Source of the DNA: Sphingomonas carotinifaciens
Lineage (GTDB): Bacteria; Pseudomonadota; Alphaproteobacteria; Sphingomonadales; Sphingomonadaceae
Reading direction: 5' to 3'
NCBI RefSeq assembly: GCF_009789535.1
Contig: NZ_WSUT01000005.1
Coordinates: forward strand, 2,866,001 to 2,930,000
DNA: 64,000 nt
Made by a program: the position numbers and the translations under genes. This document shows, in pieces, positions 52,176 through 61,363 of this stretch. Each line of letters opens with the position of its first letter. Positions within the stretch are counted from its first letter, which is position 1. The notes beneath the pieces are model-generated. The model made no database searches and was not told the origin of the DNA. It saw only the letters and a list, made by a program, of their open reading frames with translations.

Positions 52176-54308
52176 ATGAAGCTCGTACTCGGCGCTCTTG
52201 CAGTGAGCGTCATCTGGGTCACCGGCGCAAGCGCACAGGAGACACGGGATGGTGGCGAACCATTGGACAGCCGCCGGGAAGACATCGTCGTGACGGCCGC
52301 GCGGACAAACCTGCCCGCCAGTGCCCTGCCGCTGACGGTGGATTTAATCGATCGCGAGACGCTGTCACGTCAGGTCACGGTGTCTGGATCGGTGGTCGAC
52401 GCGGTGTCGGCGCTGCTGCCCGCCTTCTCGCCCACGCGCGAGAAGATCACCGGCGTCGGCGAGACGTTGCGCGGTCGCTCACCGCTCTATGCCATCAACG
52501 GCATCCCGCAGACCACGCCGATCCGCGATGGTGCGCGCGACGGCTATACGATCGACCCCTTCTTCATCGACCGTATTGAGGTCATCTACGGTTCCAACGC
52601 GCTTCAGGGGATCGGCGCAACGGGCGGGGTCGTCAACCAAGTCACGGTGCGCGCGCCCCGGGAAAACGGCTGGAGCGGTCGAGCGCTTCTTCAGGGCAAC
52701 AGCGGCGACGACTTCTCGGGTGCTTCACTTGGCGGCAAGGTCGCCGGCGTCGTCAATTTTCGCAGCGGACGGTTCGACGCCACCGGCGGCATCGCTTTCG
52801 AACGACGCGGAGCATTTCTGGACGGCCGCGGCAGGCGCATCGGCTATGATGGCAACCAAAGCGAGATACAGGACACCGATACGCTGTCCTTCTTCGGTCG
52901 CGTCGGCGTCGATGTGTCGGATACCGCCCGGTTCGAGGTCATCGCCAACCGCTTCCGGCTGCAAGGCAACAACCATTATGTGCCGGTAGAGGGCAGCCGT
53001 GCACGCGGCATCCCCGCGACGACCCGCCGCGGCGAAACGCCGGGACAGCCTTCCACCGGTGTCGCGCAGATGGTGTCGGCATCACTGACGGACGGCGATC
53101 TCGCAGGCGGCGCGTTCACGTTGCAGGGCTTCTACAACCGCACGAGCGACACCTTCGCGGGCGGCATCCTCGCAACCTTCCAGGATGCGCGGATCGCACC
53201 GGTCGGCACACTGTTCGAGCAATCGCGCAACGTGTCGCGCAAACTGGGCGGCAAGGTGAGCTACGAGCGCGCTGTTCCCGGTTTGGAAGCGCTGACGCTT
53301 ACCGCGGGGTTCGACGCACTGTTGGACCGCACTGCGCAGACACTGGTGCAGACGGATCGGGTATGGGTGCCGCAGACCGATTTCCGCAGCCTTGCCCCGT
53401 TCGGTCAGGCCAACCTCAGGTTGTTCAACGGCATCGTCCGGCTGGCGGGCGGCGTGCGGTACGAAAATGTGCGGCTCGACGTACCCGACTATACGACGCT
53501 GGCGACATCCGGCTCGCGCTTCGTCACCGGCGGCAAGCCGGCGTTCGACCGCGCCTTGTGGAACGGTGGCGTCGTGTTGGAGCCGATGAAGGGCATCCGT
53601 GCCTATGGCAGCTATGCGGAGGGCTATACAATCGCCGACATCGGCCGTGTGTTGCGCGGGATCAGCCAGCCGAACGTGCGGATCGACGGGTTCCTCAACC
53701 TGACGCCGGTCATCTCAAACAACCGCGAGGTGGGCGTCGAGGTGACGCAAGGCCCGCTTGTCGCCAGCGCCACCTATTACTGGTCGTCGAGCGAGGCGGG
53801 ACAGGTGCTGGTCCGCAATGACGACGGCATCTTCAACGTCAACCGTCAGCCGGTCGACATCGAGGGGCTGGAGCTAAACCTCGATGTTCGCATGCCATTG
53901 CCCGGCCTGAAGATCGGGACCGGCTACAGCCACGTCACTGGCCGGACGGACACCAACGCGGACGGTGCGCTCGACGCCGATCTCGACGGCGCCAACATCT
54001 CGCCCGACCGTCTGAACCTCAACCTCGACTATAGCAGCGGTCGCTTCAGCGCGCGTGCGCAGGGGCGCTGGTATTTATCACGCCGGTTTCAGGGGCAGCC
54101 GATCGCCAACGATTTCGTCGGCTACCGTTTGTTCGATGCCTATGTCGCCTACGAGCTGCCGGTCGGCCGGGTGATGCTGAGTGTCCAGAACCTGGGCAAT
54201 ACCGACTACGTCACCTATTACAGCGATACGCAGGGGCCAACCGACAATGCCCGCTTCTACACCGGGCGGGGCCGCAATTTCACGCTGAGCTGGCAAGCTG
54301 GTTTCTGA
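52176..54308 (+). CDS. TonB-dependent siderophore-type receptor
   Basis: 710 aa. Signal peptide (about 1-20, GASAQ), TonB-box-like DIVVTAARTN, plug with LLPAFSPTREKITGVGETLR, GRSPLYAINGIPQTTPIRDG, FIDRIEVIYGSNALQGIGAT. The barrel has SYAEGYTIADIGRVLRGISQ and ends FTLSWQAGF. It resembles ferric-siderophore receptors of the IutA/FhuE-like group. The stop shares one base with the start of a PepSY-domain membrane protein, a classical receptor plus siderophore-reductase pair. Predicted role: ferric-siderophore import. Confidence 0.93.
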   Translation: MKLVLGALAVSVIWVTGASAQETRDGGEPLDSRREDIVVTAARTNLPASALPLTVDLIDRETLSRQVTVSGSVVDAVSALLPAFSPTREKITGVGETLRGRSPLYAINGIPQTTPIRDGARDGYTIDPFFIDRIEVIYGSNALQGIGATGGVVNQVTVRAPRENGWSGRALLQGNSGDDFSGASLGGKVAGVVNFRSGRFDATGGIAFERRGAFLDGRGRRIGYDGNQSEIQDTDTLSFFGRVGVDVSDTARFEVIANRFRLQGNNHYVPVEGSRARGIPATTRRGETPGQPSTGVAQMVSASLTDGDLAGGAFTLQGFYNRTSDTFAGGILATFQDARIAPVGTLFEQSRNVSRKLGGKVSYERAVPGLEALTLTAGFDALLDRTAQTLVQTDRVWVPQTDFRSLAPFGQANLRLFNGIVRLAGGVRYENVRLDVPDYTTLATSGSRFVTGGKPAFDRALWNGGVVLEPMKGIRAYGSYAEGYTIADIGRVLRGISQPNVRIDGFLNLTPVISNNREVGVEVTQGPLVASATYYWSSSEAGQVLVRNDDGIFNVNRQPVDIEGLELNLDVRMPLPGLKIGTGYSHVTGRTDTNADGALDADLDGANISPDRLNLNLDYSSGRFSARAQGRWYLSRRFQGQPIANDFVGYRLFDAYVAYELPVGRVMLSVQNLGNTDYVTYYSDTQGPTDNARFYTGRGRNFTLSWQAGF

Positions 54309-55369
54309 TGCGCACGCTATCGCTGCTTCACCGCTGGATCGGCGCGATCGGCGGCCTGTTGCTGGCCATGCTGGGGCTGACGGGAACGCTGCTGGTATGG
54401 CGAGACGACCTGACGTTCGTGGCGCATGCCGGCGATCCCGTCCGTCCCGATCTCGCGACCCTGGCGCGGATTGCGACGACGCTAGCGGAGGGATCACGAC
54501 CGGTCGACCGCATCACCTTTGCCGGCGATGGCCTGGGCGTCCATCAGGTCATCTTCGCGGACGGTGGCGGCGCCTATCTGAGCCAGGCTGGTGAGACGGT
54601 CGCGCGCTGGTCCTCCTCGTGGCAGCGGCCCGAGCTATGGATGTTTGACCTGCACCACCAGTTATTGATCGGCGATGTCGGCGAAGCTGTGACGGGTGTC
54701 GCCGGTCTGATCGGTCTGTTCTTAGTCGTGACGGGGATCATCCTGTGGTGGCGGACGCGCAGTCGCTTTCAGTTTCGGCTCTGGCCGACAACGATGAAGC
54801 CCGGCGCGATCGTCCATCACCATCGCGACATGGGTGTCGTAACCGCACCGCTGCTGATCGTATCGCTGGTGACGGGGGCGCTGATGGTCTTTCCTGTACT
54901 CGGTGGCCCGCTCCTGGCGGAATCACGTCCGCGACCGCCGAGCGTCGCCTCGGTCCAAGAGCGAAATGCTCGCGCGGATCTGACGCCGTTGCTCGTCAGG
55001 GCCGCCAGCATGTTTCCGGGTGCCGAACTTCGCCGGCTGCAATGGCCTCGAAAGGCAGGCGCGCCCCTCGTGCTGCGACTTCGCCAATCGTTCGAATGGA
55101 CACCCAACGGGCGAACATTCGTCTATGCCGATCCGTCCACGCTCGCGATTGTCGGCCGCGCCCATCCGGCGACGCGTGACGCTGCGGCCTCCATCCGCGA
55201 GAAGCTCTATCCGGTCCATGCTGCCAAGACCGGCGGTATCCTATGGAAACTGGCGATGAGTGTCTCCGGCCTTGCGCTAGCACTGCTCGGTAGCCTTGCC
55301 ATTTACGGGTTCGGGCGAACGCAGTGGAATATCGGTCAAGCGAAACGCAAGAAGCGGAGAAGACGCTGA
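54308..55369 (+). CDS. PepSY-associated TM helix protein (siderophore reductase-like)
   Basis: 353 aa. Four membrane helices near 10-32, 128-148, 178-200 and 313-335. HRWIGAIGGLLLAMLGLTG and MFDLHHQLLIGDVGE contain conserved His residues (heme-ligand candidates), with HHHRDMGVV in the middle. This is the PepSY_TM/PiuB/FoxB-like family that reduces ferric siderophores at the inner membrane. Its start overlaps the receptor stop by one base (TGATG). The Lys/Arg-rich C-terminus ends KKRRRR. Confidence 0.9.
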   Translation: MRTLSLLHRWIGAIGGLLLAMLGLTGTLLVWRDDLTFVAHAGDPVRPDLATLARIATTLAEGSRPVDRITFAGDGLGVHQVIFADGGGAYLSQAGETVARWSSSWQRPELWMFDLHHQLLIGDVGEAVTGVAGLIGLFLVVTGIILWWRTRSRFQFRLWPTTMKPGAIVHHHRDMGVVTAPLLIVSLVTGALMVFPVLGGPLLAESRPRPPSVASVQERNARADLTPLLVRAASMFPGAELRRLQWPRKAGAPLVLRLRQSFEWTPNGRTFVYADPSTLAIVGRAHPATRDAAASIREKLYPVHAAKTGGILWKLAMSVSGLALALLGSLAIYGFGRTQWNIGQAKRKKRRRR

Positions 55370-55431
55370 CACGTTGTCGGCCTGCTGCATACCACCGACA
55401 TCACGATCCTAAGCTTGCCAGACTAACGAAC

Positions 55432-55495
55432 GACCCATTGCTGGTCATTCCCGCTACTTTTGGAACGTGCCGAAAGCCGCCGCACGTCTAGTGAA
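55432..55495 (+). repeat. Dispersed 64-bp element, copy 9
   Basis: GACCCA, TTGCTGGTCATTCCCG, a 25-nt spacer, and a weak last block GCCGCACGTCTAGTGAA, 62 bp after the PepSY gene stop. The first two blocks are clear; the last is degenerate. Confidence 0.55.
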
Positions 55496-55609
55496 CAAAA
55501 TTAACTTATTGATCACCGAAAACGTTATACAACCTAGGGTTCAGGTAAAGCGGAGGGCGACGATGGCGTGATCCGTCTCCTCATATAGCATTTCGCAGGT
55601 ACATAGTAT

Positions 55610-56488
55610 CTAAGATCGAACTTCATCAGTAGGCTTGGTGTAGACCACTCGAAATCCGATGTGCGATGTCGGCAAGTCACGTTCCTGCGCCTGGTAGGCA
55701 GCGGGGCGGAAATTGGCGCAATAGTTCATCGCGCAAAGAAAGCTGCCGCCCTTCACCAGCCCCATCGCGGCGTTGCCTGCGACCCATTCCCAGACATTGC
55801 CGACCATGTCGTAGATGCCCAGGTCGTTCGGCTCGAAGCAACCCACCGGCGCGATACCGGCATAGCCGTCATCGCCGGTGTCGCGGATCGGGAATACGCC
55901 TTCCCATACATTGGCGCGCGGCTTGCCGTTCTTGAACGCCCAACTCAGTGGGTCGCGCCCCGCGTGCTGGGCGCCGCGGGCGGCGTGTTCCCACTGCGCG
56001 CTGCTGGGCAGCGTGCCTCCGGCCCAACGGGCATAGGCAGCCGCATCATCGCGATCGACATGGACGACTGGGACATCCGCCTTGCCAGCCAAGTCGCTGC
56101 CGGGCCCCTCCGGATGCCGCCAGTCCGCGCCCTTGACGAACCGCCACCAGCGCGACGCATCGTTGAGGGATACACGCTCGGTGGGCGACACGAACAGCGC
56201 CGAGGCGCCGTCTCGCTCAGCGCGCGTGACATGCCCGGTCGCCGCGACGAAGTCGGCGAACTGGCGATTGGTCACTTCGTGCGCATCGATCCAGAAGGCA
56301 TCGACCCTAGTCGCCTCGCCCGAACGACCCGGACCATCCTCGCCCAGCAGGACGGTTCCTGCCGCCACGAACCGGCGCGTATCAACCGTCAGGCAGCGGG
56401 CGGACGGAGACAAAGATCGGGGCGGTGTACGGGCGCCGACAGTGGTCGCGGCGACGAGTGCCAGCAATAGCGCGGCCCGACCTCTCAC
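55610..56488 (-). CDS. Formylglycine-generating enzyme (SUMF1/FGE family), exported
   Basis: 292 aa from GTG 56488, whose GTGA overlaps the sulfatase stop. The signal peptide (about 1-20) is followed by the FGE domain: DAFWIDAHEVTNRQFADFVA, ARWAGGTLPSSAQWEHAARG, YDMVGNVWEWVAGN, and the catalytic pair Cys 252 and Cys 257 in GGSFLCAMNYCANFRPAAY. Both cysteines that bind copper/oxidise substrate Cys are kept, so it should convert the active-site Cys of its partner sulfatase to formylglycine. It ends in FRVVYTKPTDEVRS. Confidence 0.93.
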   Translation of the reverse strand: MRGRAALLLALVAATTVGARTPPRSLSPSARCLTVDTRRFVAAGTVLLGEDGPGRSGEATRVDAFWIDAHEVTNRQFADFVAATGHVTRAERDGASALFVSPTERVSLNDASRWWRFVKGADWRHPEGPGSDLAGKADVPVVHVDRDDAAAYARWAGGTLPSSAQWEHAARGAQHAGRDPLSWAFKNGKPRANVWEGVFPIRDTGDDGYAGIAPVGCFEPNDLGIYDMVGNVWEWVAGNAAMGLVKGGSFLCAMNYCANFRPAAYQAQERDLPTSHIGFRVVYTKPTDEVRS

Positions 56489-58275
56489 GGCCGCGCGCCC
56501 GGCGGCGTTGCCGGTGCCGGATCGGCAGCCGGCAGCGGCACCACCCCCTTGGCCCTGGCATAGCCGTCATAGGCCGCGACCAGTTCGGCAAGCCGCGCCG
56601 GCTGTTCCGTCGCGAGATCGCGCGTCTCGCCGGGATCGGCCGCAAGGTCGAACAGCTGCCAGCGGCCGGTGCTAACGCCCTTGCGCGTGTAGCGATTGGT
56701 GCCGGCCGGCAAATACACCACCTTCCAATCGCCCTTGCGCAGCGCACGACGGAAGAAGAGTTCGTAACCGAGCGTATCCGTCGGGCTGCGCACCGCGGCA
56801 GCGCCGCCGGACAGGACCGGACGCAGGCTACGCCCCTCGTGCGGCAGGATCGCGTGGCCGGCGAACTGCGCGGGCTGTTTCAACCCGGCATAGTCGAGCA
56901 GCGTCGGTGCCACGTCGCGCACGTCGAGATTGGCGGTGGCGATGCGTCCGCCGCCGCCGCTCACGCCCTTGCCCGCGGCGAAGGCACTGACGCGGATGCC
57001 GCCCTCGGTCGTATAGCCCTTGACCAGCCAGGACGGCACCGAATTGGCCTGCGCCCAGCCGGGGCCATAGCCGACATAGCTGGTTGGCTTGCCGATATTG
57101 GCCAAGCTGTTGTCGATGCCGAGCGCGGGATCGGGCGCCTGCGGCGCGTCCGGACCGCCAGGTGGCGGCGTGTCGCCCGGCCTGGCGACCTTGAACCGCG
57201 GGCTCGGCGCCTCGATCGCGTTGCCCTCCGGCCCGTTGTCGGAGAAGAACAGGATGATGGTGTCGTCGTAGCGGCCCTGCGCTTTCAAGGCAGCGATCAC
57301 TCGGCCGACATTCTGGTCCATCCGGTCGACCATCGCCGCATAGACCTCCATCTTGCGCGCCTCAATCGCCCGCTCCCCGGCGCTCAGCGACGCCCAGGGG
57401 CGGACCTGCTCGGTGACGTGCGCGACCGCGTCGGCCGGCACCAGGCCCAGCTGCTTCTGCCGCGCCAGTCGCGCGGCGCGCAGCGCCTCGTAACCCTGGT
57501 CGTAGCGGCCCTTGTACCGCGCAATTGTCTCGTCCGGCGCCTGGAGCGGCCAGTGCGGCGCAGTGAAGGGCAGATAGGCGAAGAAGGGCCGCCGGTCCCC
57601 CGCCTTCGCCGCGGCGTCGAGATAGCCGATCAGCCGATCGGCGAAATAGTCGGCGGAGAAGCTCCCGACCGGGAATGCGGCCGGCTTGCCGTCGTCGCGA
57701 TAGCTGGGAGCGAGCCCCGCCTTGGCCCAGCCCTCGTTCTGGTCGGCGCCGAAATGATTGGACAGTCCCTGGAGCAGCGCGAAGCTGTGCTCAAACCCGC
57801 GCGCCGCCGGCTCGCGATCGGGGGTCAGGCCCAGGTGCCACTTGCCCGCCATTACCGTCGCATAGCCGCCCGCGTGCAACAGCTCCGCGATCGAGGCGAC
57901 CCGGTCGTTGAGATAGCCCTCGTAACCGGGCCGGCCGCGCGTGGCATCGCTCAGCAGCTCGGCCATCGTTCCCAGTCCAGCCTCGTGATTGTCGACCCCG
58001 CTCATCAGCATCGACCGGGTTGGCGAGCAGGTCGGCGCGGTGTGAAAGCCCGTGAAGCGAACGCCCGACAGCGCCAGCGCATCGAGGTTCGGGGTCGCGA
58101 TCTCACCGCCGAACGCACCCAGGTCCGACCAGCCGAGATCGTCGGCGACGATGACGAGGAAATTGGGCGCGCCCTGCGGCGCCGGTGCTTGGGCCGGCGC
58201 AGCCGTCGCAGTGGCGCAGACGGACACAATCAGGGCCGGAATAGCGGCGGCTGCCAGAAATCGAATGCGGCTCAT
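56485..58275 (-). CDS. Arylsulfatase-type sulfatase, exported
   Basis: 596 aa from ATG 58275 (GGGAGCAG upstream); 12 more codons in frame are less likely. Signal peptide (about 1-25). Sulfatase motif CSPTRSMLMSG with Cys 83 as the formylglycine precursor. Metal ligands lie in ADDLGWSDLG (Asp 45/46 region) and FSDNGPEG. GKWHLG and HWPLQAPDE are also typical. Long arylsulfatase-like family (AtsA-type with DNHEAGLGTM). Substrate unknown. The co-transcribed FGE activates it, and the TonB receptor across the divergent promoter probably imports a sulfated ligand or product. Confidence 0.95.
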   Translation of the reverse strand: MSRIRFLAAAAIPALIVSVCATATAAPAQAPAPQGAPNFLVIVADDLGWSDLGAFGGEIATPNLDALALSGVRFTGFHTAPTCSPTRSMLMSGVDNHEAGLGTMAELLSDATRGRPGYEGYLNDRVASIAELLHAGGYATVMAGKWHLGLTPDREPAARGFEHSFALLQGLSNHFGADQNEGWAKAGLAPSYRDDGKPAAFPVGSFSADYFADRLIGYLDAAAKAGDRRPFFAYLPFTAPHWPLQAPDETIARYKGRYDQGYEALRAARLARQKQLGLVPADAVAHVTEQVRPWASLSAGERAIEARKMEVYAAMVDRMDQNVGRVIAALKAQGRYDDTIILFFSDNGPEGNAIEAPSPRFKVARPGDTPPPGGPDAPQAPDPALGIDNSLANIGKPTSYVGYGPGWAQANSVPSWLVKGYTTEGGIRVSAFAAGKGVSGGGGRIATANLDVRDVAPTLLDYAGLKQPAQFAGHAILPHEGRSLRPVLSGGAAAVRSPTDTLGYELFFRRALRKGDWKVVYLPAGTNRYTRKGVSTGRWQLFDLAADPGETRDLATEQPARLAELVAAYDGYARAKGVVPLPAADPAPATPPGARP

Positions 58276-58457
58276 ATCTGCTCCCGTCGATGTCGCGCGT
58301 GCAACGTACACGCCTGCATAACCCTAGGTCAGGGAACGACAATAAAGATTCTCTACCAGATTGATGGGAATTAGTTGGTTCGTTTCGGTAGTGCAGCTTT
58401 CTAGCCATACAGACGCGGCGTCGCCGCATCCCGAGCCACCGATCCGAAAGACCGTTC

Positions 58458-60866
58458 ATGCCGCATCGCATTCGCCGCGCAGGCCGCGCCGCCCTCCTTC
58501 TCGGTGCAGCATTCGCCGCCATGCCGGCCGTCGCGCAGGAGGCGTCTATCATTGCCGATCAGGGCTCGGGCAGCACAGCCGCCGAGACGGCGGGGGGCGG
58601 CGCGGAGGCCGGTGCCGGCGAGGATATCCTCGTCACCGCCCGTCGCCGCACCGAGAAGAGCCAGGACGTGCCGATCGCGATCAACGCGTTCGGCGCCGCG
58701 CAAATCGAATCGACACGCACCTACAATCTTCGCGACCTGCAGCAGCTGACCCCCAGCCTAGTCGTCACCAACACCAATCCGCGCAATACCAGCATCAACA
58801 TCCGCGGGCTGGGCAACAACGTCGCCGTCTATAATGACGGGCTGGAGCCGGCGGTCGGCGTCTATCTCGACGGCGTCTATCTGGCGCGCCCCGGCCAGAC
58901 CGTGTTCGACCTAGCCGACCTGGAGCGGATCGAGGTGCTGCGCGGGCCGCAGGGCACGTTGTTCGGCAAGAACACCTCGGCGGGCGCGGTGGTGGTGACA
59001 ACCAAACAGCCGACCTTCGATTTCGAGGGCGGCGGCGACGTCAGCATCGGCAATTACGATTTCCGCCAGTTGCACGCCTACATCTCCGGCCCGCTGACCG
59101 ATACGCTAGCGGCGCGGCTGTTCGTGTCGAAGACCGATCGCGACGGCTTCACGCTCAACCACTTCGACGGGCGCTATGGCCAGAGCTTCCACGACCTGAA
59201 TCTACGCGGGCAGCTGCTCTACAAGCCTACCGACCGGCTGACGCTGCGCATCATTGGCGACTGGGGACGGCAGAGTTCCTTCACCGCCAGCAGCATTCTG
59301 CTGGGCGCGATCCGCAGTTATGCCAACGGCACGAACTTCGTGAACAACTATTACGACCGCGCCGCCCGCCTGGGCTACACGCCCGTTCCCGCCGATCCGC
59401 GACTGCGGACGACCGACGTCGACGCCGATCCGCGCTATCGGATGAACCAGCACGGCCTCAACGTGACGACCGATCTGGATCTGGGCGCGGCGACGCTGAC
59501 CTCGGTCACCGCCTATCGCGCGTGGAACTGGTACCCGCATAACGACGGGGACAGCACCAGCCTGGATGCCGGCGCCGATTTCCACCAGAGCAACGAGCAA
59601 AAACAGGTCAGCCAGGAACTGCGCGTCGCCTCCAACGGCGACCGCCGCGTTGATTACGTCGCTGGCCTCTACTATCTCTACCAGTCGATCGAGGCAGAGG
59701 CGGTGAACCTCTATGGCATCCGCGCAGCCGACTGGTTCCTGCCGCCGACGACCAATGCGGCCGTCGGCGCCGCGGCACTGAATGGCTACAACGTCGTCAG
59801 CCACTCGCGCCCGGTCACCGACAGCTATGCCGCCTTCGCGCAGACGGTGTGGCACGTCGTGCCCGGCGTCGATCTGACCACCGGCCTGCGCTACACCTAC
59901 GAGACGAAATCCGGGTATTTCGACCAGGGCGCGACCGGCGCCTCGCTCGTCGCGCTGACGCCGGCGCAGCAGGCGGCGGCGCAGACGATCCGCTCGCGCT
60001 ACGGCATCGCCAATTATTACCAGGCGGAGACGAAGGCAGGTCGCCTGTCGGGCCAGGCGACGCTGTCGTGGAAGGTCGCCGAACCGCTTCTGACCTATGT
60101 CACCTATGCGCGCGGTAACAAGTTCGGCGGCCTGAATTTGGCTAACATCACCACGACCGGTCAGTTCGCCGCCAACCCCGTCATCCGCCCAGAGACGATC
60201 GACAGCTACGAGGCCGGCGCGAAGACGACCTGGGCGGGCGGGCGCGTGACAGCCAACATCGCCGCCTTCTGGACCGACGTGAAGGATTACCAGACCACCA
60301 TCGTCGATATCGAGCGCAACGGCGTCAGCTTCTTCACCAACGCGGCCAAGGTCCGCACCCGTGGGTTCGAGGCGGACTTGCGCGCCGCGCCGACGCGCTG
60401 GCTCAGCCTTTACGCCTCGGGCACCTACGACGATGCGCGCTACATCTCCTACGCCAATGCGCCCTGCCCGATCGAGATCACCGGCCAAGCGATCTGCAAC
60501 CTGAGCGGGCGGCCGCTGCCGGGCGTGTCCAAATGGGCGGCCTCCACGGGCGGCGAGGTGCGGACGCCACTAGGCCTGACTGGGGCGCACGATACCGAAA
60601 TGTATCTAGGATCCGACTACAGCTATCGCTCGGCGACCAACACCAGCGCGAGCCTCAGCCGCTATTCCGCCATCCCGTCCTATGACCTGATTAATATCCG
60701 TTTCGGCATCCGCACGCTGAACGGCCTGTTCGACATCCAGTTCTGGGGCCGCAACATCACCAACTCGACTTATTTTCTTTCGCGCGGCGCGGCCAATACC
60801 GGCGCGATCACCGGCACTCTGGGTGATCCGCGCACCTATGGAGCGACGCTGCGAACGAAATTCTAG
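58458..60866 (+). CDS. TonB-dependent receptor, sulfatase-linked
   Basis: 802 aa. Signal peptide (about 1-27, AVAQ), TonB-box-like DILVTARRRTEKSQDVPIAI, plug with LRDLQQLTPSLVVTNTNPRN, SINIRGLGNNVAVYNDGLEP, VEVLRGPQGTLFGKNTSAGA. A large barrel ends with DLINIRFGIRTLN and a terminal Phe. The motif set is the iron-complex/CirA-like subgroup common in sphingomonads, which imports plant or sulfated compounds. It is divergent from the sulfatase (182 bp between starts). Confidence 0.94.
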   Translation: MPHRIRRAGRAALLLGAAFAAMPAVAQEASIIADQGSGSTAAETAGGGAEAGAGEDILVTARRRTEKSQDVPIAINAFGAAQIESTRTYNLRDLQQLTPSLVVTNTNPRNTSINIRGLGNNVAVYNDGLEPAVGVYLDGVYLARPGQTVFDLADLERIEVLRGPQGTLFGKNTSAGAVVVTTKQPTFDFEGGGDVSIGNYDFRQLHAYISGPLTDTLAARLFVSKTDRDGFTLNHFDGRYGQSFHDLNLRGQLLYKPTDRLTLRIIGDWGRQSSFTASSILLGAIRSYANGTNFVNNYYDRAARLGYTPVPADPRLRTTDVDADPRYRMNQHGLNVTTDLDLGAATLTSVTAYRAWNWYPHNDGDSTSLDAGADFHQSNEQKQVSQELRVASNGDRRVDYVAGLYYLYQSIEAEAVNLYGIRAADWFLPPTTNAAVGAAALNGYNVVSHSRPVTDSYAAFAQTVWHVVPGVDLTTGLRYTYETKSGYFDQGATGASLVALTPAQQAAAQTIRSRYGIANYYQAETKAGRLSGQATLSWKVAEPLLTYVTYARGNKFGGLNLANITTTGQFAANPVIRPETIDSYEAGAKTTWAGGRVTANIAAFWTDVKDYQTTIVDIERNGVSFFTNAAKVRTRGFEADLRAAPTRWLSLYASGTYDDARYISYANAPCPIEITGQAICNLSGRPLPGVSKWAASTGGEVRTPLGLTGAHDTEMYLGSDYSYRSATNTSASLSRYSAIPSYDLINIRFGIRTLNGLFDIQFWGRNITNSTYFLSRGAANTGAITGTLGDPRTYGATLRTKF

Positions 60867-60883
60867 CTTTGTGTCGCCTCTTC

Positions 60884-60947
60884 GACCCACTTTCGGCCGT
60901 TCAGCCTGCCTCACTCATTTCCCGACTTCATCCATTCGTTAAGCCGA
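60884..60947 (+). repeat. Dispersed 64-bp element, copy 10
   Basis: GACCCA, CTTTCGGCCGTTCAGC, a 25-nt spacer and TCCATTCGTTAAGCCGA (diverged), 17 bp after the TonB receptor stop. Confidence 0.6.
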
Positions 60948-61009
60948 ACGGCGCGACAGCTCAGTCGCGATGCTGAGCCGGTCGATCAAGCCTTTGATGG
61001 TTGGGCCAC

Positions 61010-61354
61010 TTACATCGCAGGCAAGTGGCGGCTCACCTTGGTCTTCGGTAGCTGGACGAGTTCGGGCTGCATGAAGTCGTAGTCGTCCAGTATGTCGAGG
61101 CAGATCACGCGTTTGCCCCCGAGAGCCGCCCGGTAGCGTGGCAGCAGCTTGTTGCGATGCGCCTTCTCCATGACGAAGATCACGTCGGCCCATGCGATTA
61201 ACTCGGCCGTGAGCGGATTGTCGGCGTTGTGATTGGTGCCGGCAGAGTCCATCTCCAGATCCTCCCGGCACGAGAACACCTGTTCGGCGGTGGGGCTGCG
61301 CAGCCTGTTCTGACTGCACACGAACAGCACCGTCCGAATGCGGGGATGCCTCAA
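61010..61354 (-). CDS. Low-molecular-weight protein tyrosine phosphatase-like protein
   Basis: 114 aa from TTG 61354 (AGGGG-containing site upstream). The phosphate loop is VCSQNRLRSPTAEQVF (Cys 13, x5, Arg 19, Ser 20), followed by SAGTNHNADNPLTAELIAWA and the DYDFMQPELV region with the general-acid Asp. It is shorter than classical 150-aa phosphatases, matching the compact group. It lies 9 bp after the dioxygenase gene, so both are probably co-transcribed. Alternative: a nonphosphatase arsenate-reductase-like fold. Confidence 0.85.
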   Translation of the reverse strand: MRHPRIRTVLFVCSQNRLRSPTAEQVFSCREDLEMDSAGTNHNADNPLTAELIAWADVIFVMEKAHRNKLLPRYRAALGGKRVICLDILDDYDFMQPELVQLPKTKVSRHLPAM

Positions 61355-61363
61355 CCCTGGCCC

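Noticed and set aside
56425..58374. Plus-strand open frame of about 650 codons
   Set aside because: Antisense shadow of the sulfatase and FGE genes.
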